Positions 26,161-33,636 of a DNA stretch of 64,000 bases are shown here, piece after piece. Within the stretch, counting starts at the first letter, position 1. Each line of letters starts with the position of its first letter. The position numbers and the translations under genes are program-made. The notes beneath the pieces are model-generated. The model worked only from the letters and a program-made list of their open reading frames with translations, was not told the origin of the DNA and ran no database searches. Origin of the DNA: Chryseotalea sp. WA131a (lineage in GTDB: Bacteria; Bacteroidota; Bacteroidia; Cytophagales; Cyclobacteriaceae); NCBI GenBank assembly GCA_025370075.1, contig CP073016.1, positions 3,162,001-3,226,000 of the forward strand, given 5' to 3'.

Positions 26161-27159
26161 TTATTTAGGTCTATATTTTGAGTCAGTAAAAATCTGTTGC
26201 GCATTGGCTTGCTTCATCAATCTTTGAAGGCTAAGTGTTTCAGAGTTTTGACTCGCATACTTATTAACAATTTGCCACCCCACCCACACACCAATCCTAC
26301 CCGGACACTGGTCGCTCACCTCTACGGTCTTGGGTCGCTCATCAATGTATTTTTGTTTAATGTTCTTAGCAGTTTTAAAAAACACTTCTTTGTCGATAAA
26401 ATGTTTCCAAATCACATCTTGGTTTTCACGCGCGCCTTCTATTTCTGTTTTTGTGTAACCTATAAAGATACTATCGGCTACACACGGAAGCATGTGTTTG
26501 GCAAAGTAGTACGCTTTTCCATAGGCAACCATATCGGCCAACACGGTTTTGTCATTTGGGTCAACCTCGTTTACTCGGCCATCTATTCCGTATAAAAGCA
26601 TAGCTGAAGGCACAACAAAATTTTGGGTATATCTTCGCTGCATGTACTTGTGCATATCGGGTTTGTATTTTGCGTTAGCCCCCAAATAGTAATCGAGCCC
26701 TACAATAAGAAGGGTATCGCTAACAAACAAATCGCTTTCTAAACCGGTAATGACAGTTTGTATTTTTGGGATTTTAAAATCAGGATAATAGTAACGAAGG
26801 TTGGTAAAAGCCAACTCAAATTCTTTTTTTAATTCTTCGCCATTGCCAAACACACGCTTCGTTTCCATTCGAAGCGAATCGAACGATGGATTGTGAAAAA
26901 CGGTAAACAGTCGATTGATAAATAATGAATCGTTTGGATAGGCGGCTCGATTGAAAAATACATCGCGCAAAGCAACATGACGCGAAAAGAAATCCACCAA
27001 TTGTTGTTTTGAGCTGAAAGCAAAAAGAGAGTCTTCGAGCGATTCAAATGCTACCGTAACTTTCTGCGAAGCTGGCGGCTGAAACACACATTCTTCCGTG
27101 TCTGTTTTGCACGACCACATCACGATACCTAGTAAAGAAGCAAAAAGGAATTTCTTCAT
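26161..27159 (-). CDS. gldB: GldB-like gliding motility lipoprotein
   Basis: This 332-residue lipoprotein starts at ATG 27159 (an upstream extension of 20 residues precedes an obvious signal peptide MKKFLFASLLGIVMWSC, Cys17). The central region FDSLRMETKRVFGNGEELKKEFELAFTNLRYYYPDFKIPKI and the C-terminal QCPGRIGVWVGWQIVNKYA match the GldB pattern. GldB is needed for gliding and is linked to type IX secretion in Flavobacterium. The partner gldC is not next to it. It is divergent from the deoxynucleoside kinase gene. Confidence 0.8.
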   Translation of the reverse strand: MKKFLFASLLGIVMWSCKTDTEECVFQPPASQKVTVAFESLEDSLFAFSSKQQLVDFFSRHVALRDVFFNRAAYPNDSLFINRLFTVFHNPSFDSLRMETKRVFGNGEELKKEFELAFTNLRYYYPDFKIPKIQTVITGLESDLFVSDTLLIVGLDYYLGANAKYKPDMHKYMQRRYTQNFVVPSAMLLYGIDGRVNEVDPNDKTVLADMVAYGKAYYFAKHMLPCVADSIFIGYTKTEIEGARENQDVIWKHFIDKEVFFKTAKNIKQKYIDERPKTVEVSDQCPGRIGVWVGWQIVNKYASQNSETLSLQRLMKQANAQQIFTDSKYRPK

Positions 27160-27260
27160 GTTTATGTATATAGGATAGAACGAGCTTGAAGATATGAAAT
27201 TGTTATACAGACACGGCACTTCATAAATTACTATTACTTTTACAAAAATATCATTTCATT

Positions 27261-27890
27261 TTGAAGAACCTCAAACACGTTGCTGTCGCAGGAAATATCG
27301 GCTCTGGCAAAACAACCTTAACCGCAAAATTAGCAAAACACTATGGTTGGACACCTTTGTATGAATCGGTAGACCATAATCCCTACCTGCGCGATTTTTA
27401 TGACGACATGACCCGTTGGGCATTTCACTTACAGATTTATTTTTTGAACAGTCGGTTTAATCAAGTGCGCCAAATCCGCGAAAGCGAAAAAGCCATTGTG
27501 CAAGACAGAACCATTTACGAGGATGCAAATATATTTGCCGCCAACCTGCACAAAAGTGGCCACATCAACGACCGCGACTACCAAAGCTACCTCGACATCT
27601 ACCATTCGATGATAAACTTTGTGCAGCCACCCGACTTGCTTATCTATCTAAAGGCAGATATCCCAAAACTGGTTCAGCAAATACAAAAACGAAACCGCGA
27701 TTTTGAGTTCAACATTAAGTTGGATTACTTAAAAACACTGAACGAACATTACGAAAATTGGATTCGAAACTACAAGCAAGGCAAGCTGATGATTGTAGAT
27801 GTGAACAAAATGGATTTTGTCGAGAACATCGAAGACTTTGCTTATATCATTGGAAGAATTGACTTGGAAGTAAACAGTTTGTTTAGCTAG
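27261..27890 (+). CDS. deoxynucleoside kinase (dAK/dGK/dCK-like)
   Basis: This 209-residue P-loop enzyme phosphorylates deoxynucleosides for salvage. Walker A GNIGSGKTT is at residues 11-19. The substrate motif YESVDHNPYLRDFYDD, the DR(T/S) motif in VQDRTIYEDANIFA and the LID arginines in QIQKRNRDFE are present. It uses the TTG start at 27261; no in-frame ATG is available upstream of the conserved N-terminus. The length fits the family. Confidence 0.92.
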   Translation: MKNLKHVAVAGNIGSGKTTLTAKLAKHYGWTPLYESVDHNPYLRDFYDDMTRWAFHLQIYFLNSRFNQVRQIRESEKAIVQDRTIYEDANIFAANLHKSGHINDRDYQSYLDIYHSMINFVQPPDLLIYLKADIPKLVQQIQKRNRDFEFNIKLDYLKTLNEHYENWIRNYKQGKLMIVDVNKMDFVENIEDFAYIIGRIDLEVNSLFS

Positions 27891-27942
27891 GCATCAGGCC
27901 GCCCTAGTGTGCGCTAACATCGGTCAGAGGCCTCTATGAAAT

Positions 27943-29052
27943 TTACTTTTTAAATCCAAGCAACTTAGGCGCATACCACAGTAACGGCAAGCCGAACACG
28001 GCCATCATAGCATAGGCCATCAGCTCATATCCTTTTGCTACCAAATCGATAATGCCTACTTGGGCCAGTAGCAAAGAAGCAATCAATGCCACGGATGAAA
28101 TCAACGCTTTGGAAATCTTTTTTAACGGTTCTTTTTTTTGCTCCGCCATTTCCATTTCAATGCGACTGATGAACGCGTGTATCATACCCGTAGCCGTTTC
28201 CACCAGCGTCCAGCCCACTACAATTCCAAAGACTACGATCAACGATGGGTGGAACGATTTTAAAATCTCGAGCCACGGCACGGTAGCGGCCAACACGCTT
28301 GCATCGGGGTAGTAGCCAAGAATGGCGAAGTAAGTCAAAAACCATGGGATGGTCATAAGTAAACCTGCGATAACCCCAGCAGCTACACTTTCGCGCCTTG
28401 TGTAAATTTCTTTGAAGGTGAAAAACGAAGCCGGGTAGACCGCCAAGTTGTAGCCCACATACAACAAGCCTGTCCAAAGCAGCAAACCAAAATTTGGTGC
28501 GATGGCTTGATAGCTGGTATCCCATTGAGTAAAAACTTTAATAATGGCATCGCCTTTTGCAGAAAAAACAACCACTGCAAACAATATGTAAGCAGCAAAA
28601 AGAGCTATCGTTCCCAGTGTTTCCAACTTCGCTATCACTTCTTCGCCCTTGTAGTTAAGGAAGCCCACGAGCACAATGATGATCAATACACCCACCCATC
28701 GGTTGAAGCCCACGGTGCTATGCAATATTTCTCCCGCGGCTGAAGCCATTACTGCTATAATCAGGATCGCCAGAAGTAGATAGACGATTTCGTAAGCAAT
28801 CCATCCTGGGCCAATCATTTTTTTCAGCATCGATTTGTAGTCATACACGTGCCACAATCGGCTTGCCTCCATCGCTAAAATGGACATTAAACTAAAGCCC
28901 AAAAAGATGGCAAGGCCACTTACCCAACCGCTGGCTCCAAACTTTGCACCGTACTCTACAATCTCACGGCCAGTCGCATACCCACCACCAATCAACACCG
29001 ATTGTAGAATGATGCCAAGGAGAAAAATTCGTTTGAGGTAAGATGAGGTCAT
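27943..29052 (-). CDS. YkvI-family inner membrane transporter
   Basis: This protein has about ten transmembrane helices (369 residues from the ATG at 29052). The signature LQSVLIGGGYATGREIVEYGAKFG at its start is the unwound first helix of the YkvI/LeuT-fold group. The longer frame from 29094 adds 14 residues that the family does not have, so I chose the internal ATG. Helix-breaking motifs NYKGEEVIAKLETLGT and YVGYNLAVYPASFF support the fold. The substrate is unknown. Confidence 0.85.
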   Translation of the reverse strand: MTSSYLKRIFLLGIILQSVLIGGGYATGREIVEYGAKFGASGWVSGLAIFLGFSLMSILAMEASRLWHVYDYKSMLKKMIGPGWIAYEIVYLLLAILIIAVMASAAGEILHSTVGFNRWVGVLIIIVLVGFLNYKGEEVIAKLETLGTIALFAAYILFAVVVFSAKGDAIIKVFTQWDTSYQAIAPNFGLLLWTGLLYVGYNLAVYPASFFTFKEIYTRRESVAAGVIAGLLMTIPWFLTYFAILGYYPDASVLAATVPWLEILKSFHPSLIVVFGIVVGWTLVETATGMIHAFISRIEMEMAEQKKEPLKKISKALISSVALIASLLLAQVGIIDLVAKGYELMAYAMMAVFGLPLLWYAPKLLGFKK

Positions 29053-29118
29053 GGGGAAATCTAAAACTTGCCTCGACAAGATAGATAACATCACGAAGGA
29101 GTAAAAAGAAAAGTTTAC

Positions 29119-29126
29119 TAACTTTG
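29119..29126 (+). promoter_or_regulatory. Bacteroidota -7 promoter element TAACTTTG
   Basis: This exact TAnnTTTG match ends eight bases before the Uma2 start codon at 29135. It implies a leaderless transcript. There is no good -33 element at the usual distance. Confidence 0.4.
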
Positions 29127-29134
29127 ATGATGTT

Positions 29135-29707
29135 ATGACACCGACTATTCAAAACAGAAAATATACTGAGCAAGAATATTTGGAGCTTGAGCGAAAAGCC
29201 GAGTATAAAAGCGAATTCTTTGGAGGAGAGATATTTGCGATGGCAGGCAGTACCAATCCACACAATATTATTTCAGGTAACTTCTATGCTTTTTTACATA
29301 ACCTTTCGAAAGGAAAGGGTTGTAGGCCATACGGTTCCGATATGCGGGTGCATACTCCAGTCAATTCATTGTACGCTTATCCTGATATTAGTGTAGTGTG
29401 TGGTGAAAAAAAATTTTTAGACAATGGATTCGATACGTTGTTGAATCCGATATTCATTTGTGAAGTACTTTCAAAATCTACGGCCGATTATGATACCGGT
29501 GGAAAATTCATGAGATATCGCTCAATTGAATCGCTCAAAGAATACTGGGTAATCTCTTCATTAGAATATCGACTTCAAAAATTTGTGAAGCAACCTAATG
29601 GTAGTTGGTTGCTATCAGAAACAACCAATGTAAACGATACAGTATTGATGGAATCCCTAAATGCAGAAGTATCTCTAAAAGAAATTTATTTTGAAGTTTC
29701 TCTTTAA
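29135..29707 (+). CDS. Uma2-family PD-(D/E)XK nuclease-like protein
   Basis: This 190-residue protein has the Uma2 (DUF820) fold. AEYKSEFFGGEIFAMAGSTNPHN opens the domain, YPDISVVCG carries the PD, and NPIFICEVLSKSTADYD carries the E-x-K/S position, where Ser-Lys replaces the usual single Lys. Family members are predicted restriction-like nucleases, abundant in cyanobacteria and gliding bacteria, often with unknown targets. It is a single copy with no partner gene. Catalytic competence is plausible but unproven. Confidence 0.9.
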   Translation: MTPTIQNRKYTEQEYLELERKAEYKSEFFGGEIFAMAGSTNPHNIISGNFYAFLHNLSKGKGCRPYGSDMRVHTPVNSLYAYPDISVVCGEKKFLDNGFDTLLNPIFICEVLSKSTADYDTGGKFMRYRSIESLKEYWVISSLEYRLQKFVKQPNGSWLLSETTNVNDTVLMESLNAEVSLKEIYFEVSL

Positions 29708-29717
29708 GCCATTTACC

Positions 29718-30746
29718 CTAATGATGCTTCACATAATTTTCCCATTTTTCCATCACGTCTTTAAAATCGTTTGGTAACTCAGAATCAAACTGAAGAAATT
29801 TGTTTGTAGCCGGATGTAGGAAGCCCAATGTTTTGGCATGCAACGCTTGGCGCGGAATGATCTTAAAGCAATTATCCACAAACTGTTTGTATTTGCTGAA
29901 CACGGTGCCCTTTAATACTTCATTACCGCCATACGTGGCATCATTAAAAATGGTGTGACCAATAAATTTCATATGTGCCCGTATCTGGTGCGTGCGACCT
30001 GTTTCCAATTTGCACTCGATGAGAGACACATAGCGCAAATCTTTCAGCACCTTGTAATGTGTAATGGCTGTTCGCCCAAAATCCCCTTCCGGAAAAGCAA
30101 CCGTTATTCTTCTGTCTTTTAAACTGCGACCTACGTTTACATTAATTGTGCCTTGTTGTGGTTCAGGAATACCCCACACAATGGCGTTGTATGTTCGTTC
30201 GATGCTGTGGTCAAAAAATTGTTTGGCTAATGAATTCATCGCCACTTCGGTTTTGGCAATCACCAATAAACCCGAAGTATCTTTATCGATGCGGTGAACT
30301 AACCCCGGGCGGCCTTCGTTGCCTTTCATCTCAGGCAAGTTTTGAAAGTGGTACGTGAGTGCGTTCACCAATGTGCCACTCCAATTTTGATAGGCGGGGT
30401 GCACCACCATCCCCGGTTCTTTGTTTACCACCAACACATGTTCGTCTTCAAAAACAATATTGAGCGGGATGTTTTCAGGTTTTACATCCGTGTCGCGGGG
30501 AGGCTCCGGCAACGAAACTGTAATTACATCGTGCGGATGGATTTTGTGATTGGGTTTGATGGTTACATCGTTTACTTTCACAAAACCGTCACGTATGCCG
30601 TTTTGAATTTTCGAGCGTGTGACATTCGGCAACCGATCCATCAAAAACTTATCAATGCGGAGCAAGCTCTGGCCGGCATCGGCTACAATGCGGTGGTGTT
30701 CGAAGAGACCGTCTTCGTTATCGTCTAGTTCGTCTTCTTGCATCAT
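29718..30746 (-). CDS. rluD: RluD-type 23S rRNA pseudouridine synthase
   Basis: This 342-residue enzyme has an N-terminal S4 RNA-binding domain (about residues 28-85, LRIDKFLMDRLPNVTRSKIQNGIRDGFVKVND). The catalytic domain carries Asp154 in HRIDKDTSGLL, with GRTHQIRAHM further on. It converts uridines in helix 69 of 23S rRNA to pseudouridine. The N-terminus has an extra acidic stretch. Its start overlaps the upstream holin-like gene by four bases, forming an operon with a RelE pair further upstream. Confidence 0.93.
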   Translation of the reverse strand: MMQEDELDDNEDGLFEHHRIVADAGQSLLRIDKFLMDRLPNVTRSKIQNGIRDGFVKVNDVTIKPNHKIHPHDVITVSLPEPPRDTDVKPENIPLNIVFEDEHVLVVNKEPGMVVHPAYQNWSGTLVNALTYHFQNLPEMKGNEGRPGLVHRIDKDTSGLLVIAKTEVAMNSLAKQFFDHSIERTYNAIVWGIPEPQQGTINVNVGRSLKDRRITVAFPEGDFGRTAITHYKVLKDLRYVSLIECKLETGRTHQIRAHMKFIGHTIFNDATYGGNEVLKGTVFSKYKQFVDNCFKIIPRQALHAKTLGFLHPATNKFLQFDSELPNDFKDVMEKWENYVKHH

Positions 30747-31096
30747 GCTTGCTTTTTGTCTTTCAAAATATCGTTGATGATGCTATTGAAGATGGACATA
30801 ATTAAACTGAAGGCCAGTGCCCACCAAAACCCATTCACTGAAAAACCCGGTACAAAGTAATCGGCCATTAAAATGATAATGGCATTGATCACCAATAAGA
30901 ATAGACCAAGCGTGACAACGGTAATGGGAATTGTCAGTACAATTAAAATTGGTTTGATGATGATGTTGGCGATGGAAAGAACCAATGCCGTGAGTAAAGC
31001 AGTTTCGTAATTTTTTACCTCTACACCTGGCAGCAAGTACGCTGTGAGCAAGACGGCTACACCGTTGAGAAGAAAACGAACGAGGAGATTAATCAT
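30743..31096 (-). CDS. phage-holin-4-like (PF04020-type) four-helix membrane protein
   Basis: This 117-residue protein has four hydrophobic segments. The conserved motifs are LLPGVEV, LVLSIANIIIKPILIVLTIPI and NAIIILMADYFVPGF. Proteins of this type are named after a phage D29 holin-like protein but are widespread chromosomal genes of unknown role. Nothing here points to a phage. It overlaps rluD by four bases and lies three bases after the RelE-type toxin. Confidence 0.88.
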   Translation of the reverse strand: MINLLVRFLLNGVAVLLTAYLLPGVEVKNYETALLTALVLSIANIIIKPILIVLTIPITVVTLGLFLLVINAIIILMADYFVPGFSVNGFWWALAFSLIMSIFNSIINDILKDKKQA

Positions 31097-31099
31097 AGA

Positions 31100-31366
31100 T
31101 TATTTTTTAGGAAAGTAGCGATACATTTCCTTACGATTTAGTACTCTTGAAAAGATAATTTCATCTTTGATTAAATAGAACCCAACTCGGTAATGCCCAA
31201 TTCTAATTCGATAGGCATTTTTAGCAGCTTCCATTTTGGAAGCATTTATTTTAGAAAGTGAATCAGCCCATTGAACTGTACTAATTAGATTTTTTAATTT
31301 TTGTTGAATCTCGGTGGGCAGTTTTTTGGCGTCTTTTTCAAAAATTCTTTCAAAAGAAACCTTCAT
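31100..31366 (-). CDS. RelE/ParE-superfamily toxin
   Basis: This is an 88-residue toxin-like protein. VSFERIFEKDAKKLPTEIQQKL at the start, AYRIRIGHYRVGFYLIKDEI in the middle and VLNRKEMYRYFPKK at the end follow the RelE fold, with the core Arg/Tyr cluster. RelE toxins cut ribosome-bound mRNA. The start overlaps the antitoxin stop by four bases. The frame appears intact, so the pair may be functional. Confidence 0.85.
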   Translation of the reverse strand: MKVSFERIFEKDAKKLPTEIQQKLKNLISTVQWADSLSKINASKMEAAKNAYRIRIGHYRVGFYLIKDEIIFSRVLNRKEMYRYFPKK

Positions 31367-31563
31367 TTGCCCAAGCCTTCTATAAATTTTTTGGCCTCTT
31401 CCTCTGAAAGACGACCATATTTTTTACCTTCTTCCATGGCCTTGCTTAACGCTCCATCTTCGTCTTGCTCTGATAAAATCTCAACTTCAATTTTCAATTC
31501 TTTGATGAGAGCCTGAACGGCTTTTTCCTGTTCTTCGTTTATGTTAAGAATATAGGTTTTCAT
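31363..31563 (-). CDS. antitoxin of the RelE-type pair
   Basis: This 66-residue acidic protein (IEVEILSEQDEDGALSKAMEEGK...) precedes and overlaps the RelE-type toxin by four bases. It has no DNA-binding domain of the RHH or HTH type that I can recognise, so it resembles the small N-terminal-beta/C-terminal-helix antitoxins that mainly neutralise. It is the first gene of the leftward operon. Confidence 0.8.
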   Translation of the reverse strand: MKTYILNINEEQEKAVQALIKELKIEVEILSEQDEDGALSKAMEEGKKYGRLSEEEAKKFIEGLGK

Positions 31564-31599
31564 GCAGTAAAGATAATGAATTGATGCTACTTTTTAGTT

Positions 31600-31607
31600 T
31601 AACTTTG
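31600..31607 (+). promoter_or_regulatory. Bacteroidota -7 promoter element TAACTTTG
   Basis: This exact TAnnTTTG match ends five bases before the ATG at 31613. A TTG at 31581-31583 lies 16 bases upstream, closer than the usual 19. Confidence 0.45.
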
Positions 31608-31612
31608 TTAGG

Positions 31613-32983
31613 ATGTACGCAATTGTAGATATTGAAACCACGGGTGGCTATGCCGATAATCATCGCATTACCGAAATAGCCATTTACCACTACGATGGGC
31701 TTCAAATCAAAAATGTATTTCACAGCTTGTTGAACCCCGGGCGCAAAGTGCCGCAATTTATTACCGGCCTTACGGGAATCACTTCCAAAATGGTGGAAGA
31801 GGCACCCGAGTTTTCTGAAATGGCCGATGAAATTTTTTCGCACCTCAAAGACCGTGTGTTTGTAGCCCATAATGCACATTTCGACTACAGTTTCATCAAA
31901 AAGGAATTTGAAACGATTGGTGTTAACTGGCAGACAAAAAAACTTTGCACGGTTCGCTTGGCGCGAAAAATTATTCCGGGGTTGGAATCGTACAGTTTGG
32001 GGCGATTGGCAGAAAGCCTTGGGATCAAAATTCCCGACCGCCATCGGGCGGGAGGCGATGCACAAGCTACCGCCAAAATTTTTGATGTTTTGGTGAAGCG
32101 TGACAATTCAGGTGTTATTACCAAAGCACTCAAACGAAATTCAGGTGAGACAATTCTACCACCCAATCTTGCCAAAGAAGAATTTGACCGACTTCCCGCC
32201 AAGGCAGGTGTTTATTATTTTTTGGATGGGCGCGGCCAAGTAATTTACGTGGGCAAAGCACTCAACATCAAAAAGCGGATTGCCGGCCATTTTACAGGCG
32301 AAGCACGCGAATGGAACCGATCAAACATCCGCAACGAAATTCACCACATCACCTACGAGCTAACCGGCAGCGAATTGATTGCGTTGATTTTAGAATCACA
32401 AGAGATCAGGAGGCTGTGGCCCAAGTACAACCTAGCCCAAAAATATAAAACAGAAGAATGGGGTGTGTATGATTATGAAGATCGCAACGGCTATTTGCGT
32501 TTTTGTGTAAACGTGGTGAGCAGAGGAACCAAGCCGTTGATCACCTTTAGCAGCAAAGGAGATGCATGGAATTTTATGTGGGAAAAAGTAAAAGAGTACG
32601 ATCTCTGTCCCAAGTACAGCGGCCTGCAATTGGCAAAAGGCTTATGCTTCAGCCATCAATCGGGTTCGTGCAAAGGCGCGTGCCAAGGTGTGGAATCAGC
32701 CAAGAAGTACAACAAACGCGCACAAAAAGCAGTGGATTCTTTTTTTGAAGAAGGTGAATCGGTGGCAATTATCGGGCAGGGAAGAAAAGTGGAGGAGAAA
32801 TCGTTGGTGTTGATTGAGAACGGAAGTTATGTGGGGTTTGGTTTTGTGCCGAAAGAAGAATCCATCGGCTCGTTTGAGTCAGCTCGTAATTTTATTAAAC
32901 CAAGCAAGGAAAATAAAGTGGTCCAGAATTTGGTGAACTCGTATTTGCTCAATCCGCGAGGGGCGGAGGTGGTGGTGTTTTAG
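31613..32983 (+). CDS. DnaQ-like exonuclease fused to a UvrC/Cho-type GIY-YIG nuclease
   Basis: This 456-residue protein joins two nucleases. Residues 1-160 form a DEDDh exonuclease: Asp6 and Glu8 in VDIETT, Asp91 in HNAHFDYSF, and His145 with Asp150 in HRAGGDAQAT. Residues about 195-280 form a GIY-YIG domain: AGVYYF and VIYVGKALNIKKRI. A UvrC-like segment (LCFSHQSGSCKGAC) follows. Such fusions occur in Bacteroidota and Actinobacteria and probably act in UvrC-independent incision and trimming during DNA repair. The 3' end is overlapped antisense by 105 bases of an extended toxin frame. Confidence 0.9.
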   Translation: MYAIVDIETTGGYADNHRITEIAIYHYDGLQIKNVFHSLLNPGRKVPQFITGLTGITSKMVEEAPEFSEMADEIFSHLKDRVFVAHNAHFDYSFIKKEFETIGVNWQTKKLCTVRLARKIIPGLESYSLGRLAESLGIKIPDRHRAGGDAQATAKIFDVLVKRDNSGVITKALKRNSGETILPPNLAKEEFDRLPAKAGVYYFLDGRGQVIYVGKALNIKKRIAGHFTGEAREWNRSNIRNEIHHITYELTGSELIALILESQEIRRLWPKYNLAQKYKTEEWGVYDYEDRNGYLRFCVNVVSRGTKPLITFSSKGDAWNFMWEKVKEYDLCPKYSGLQLAKGLCFSHQSGSCKGACQGVESAKKYNKRAQKAVDSFFEEGESVAIIGQGRKVEEKSLVLIENGSYVGFGFVPKEESIGSFESARNFIKPSKENKVVQNLVNSYLLNPRGAEVVVF

Positions 32984-33271
32984 TTGAGAAAGAAAAAGCA
33001 TTACGTTATAGTGAAAACGCGCCTTTACAATCACAAGAACTTGGTGGGGTTTTGTGCCATGCACACGATATACCAATCGATGTTCACCAGAGATTCTTCT
33101 AGACCAGTATCCTGCTAAATTTCCGCGTAGAGGTTCCGGTTTTCCAATGCCTTTAAACGCGTCTCTTTTTATTTCTTTAATCAAATCATTTATTTTGTCC
33201 AAAATTTCTTGATCACTGTCATACCAAAACAAATAGTCATCCCAGCCATTTGGTGTAAACTCTATACTCAT
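32879..33271 (-). CDS. YoeB/Txe-family toxin with a stop-loss C-terminal extension
   Basis: Residues 1-90 align in pattern with the mRNA interferase YoeB: WDDYLFWYDSDQEILDKIN, IGKPEPLRGNLAGYWSRRI, EHRLVYRVHG, and the terminal FHY that carries the catalytic His-Tyr. YoeB normally ends at this HY. Here translation continues for 40 more residues, antisense to the end of the DnaQ-UvrC gene. A TAA is present one frame over, directly after the tyrosine codon (bases TATAAC), so loss of one T from TATTAA would create this extension. The extended tail probably alters activity. Its antitoxin lies 22 bases upstream. Confidence 0.8.
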   Translation of the reverse strand: MSIEFTPNGWDDYLFWYDSDQEILDKINDLIKEIKRDAFKGIGKPEPLRGNLAGYWSRRISGEHRLVYRVHGTKPHQVLVIVKARFHYNVMLFLSQLKHHHLRPSRIEQIRVHQILDHFIFLAWFNKITS

Positions 33272-33293
33272 TCAATGAACTTTGGCCTTTGTA

Positions 33294-33635
33294 CTAGTTA
33301 GTTATTCTCGATTTTTGTTTTTTATCTGATGTTAACCTAACCTTAAGTCCTCTACGGACAGCCTTCCCAGCTTTGTCTTGTTTAATACTTTCCAATAAAT
33401 GATTCGCGTTGGCAGGCGTAGAAAGTAGATGTGCGGTCTCTTCCATTGAATTGAATTGTGCAAGGGTGAGCACTACAAAGTCCTTCTTCTTTGCACCAGA
33501 TAGTATCAAGATGTCTTGGTCTATTTCTAGTTGATGCAGATGTCCTTTCATCTTCTTCCTAAAATCAGTAACCGTTGTTGTTTTCACGTTATTTGGAATT
33601 TTAGCAAATGTACGTGATTGCGTACGTTTTTCCAT
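33294..33635 (-). CDS. YefM/Phd-family antitoxin
   Basis: This 113-residue frame contains the YefM signature: KTTTVTDFRKKMKGHL, ILSGAKKKDFVVLTLAQFN, SMEETAHLLSTPANANHLLESI. The typical family N-terminus starts at KTTTV, and a GTG at 33587 sits exactly there, so a shorter protein (97 residues) is plausible. In that case the palindrome at 33610-33625 would lie just upstream as an operator. It is one base from the stop of the radical SAM gene and pairs with the YoeB-like toxin downstream. Confidence 0.82.
   Translation of the reverse strand: MEKRTQSRTFAKIPNNVKTTTVTDFRKKMKGHLHQLEIDQDILILSGAKKKDFVVLTLAQFNSMEETAHLLSTPANANHLLESIKQDKAGKAVRRGLKVRLTSDKKQKSRITN
33610..33625 (-). promoter_or_regulatory. 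candidate YefM operator palindrome
   Basis: GTACG-TGATTG-CGTAC is a perfect 5-bp inverted repeat with a six-base centre. It lies 22 bases upstream of the GTG (33587) that would give a standard YefM N-terminus. YefM antitoxins autorepress by binding palindromes at their promoter. If translation instead starts at 33635, the site is inside the coding region. Confidence 0.35.
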
Positions 33636-33636
33636 A

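Noticed and set aside
30743..31096. Prophage remnant (because of the holin-like gene)
   Set aside because: The family is common in chromosomes and no other phage genes are present.
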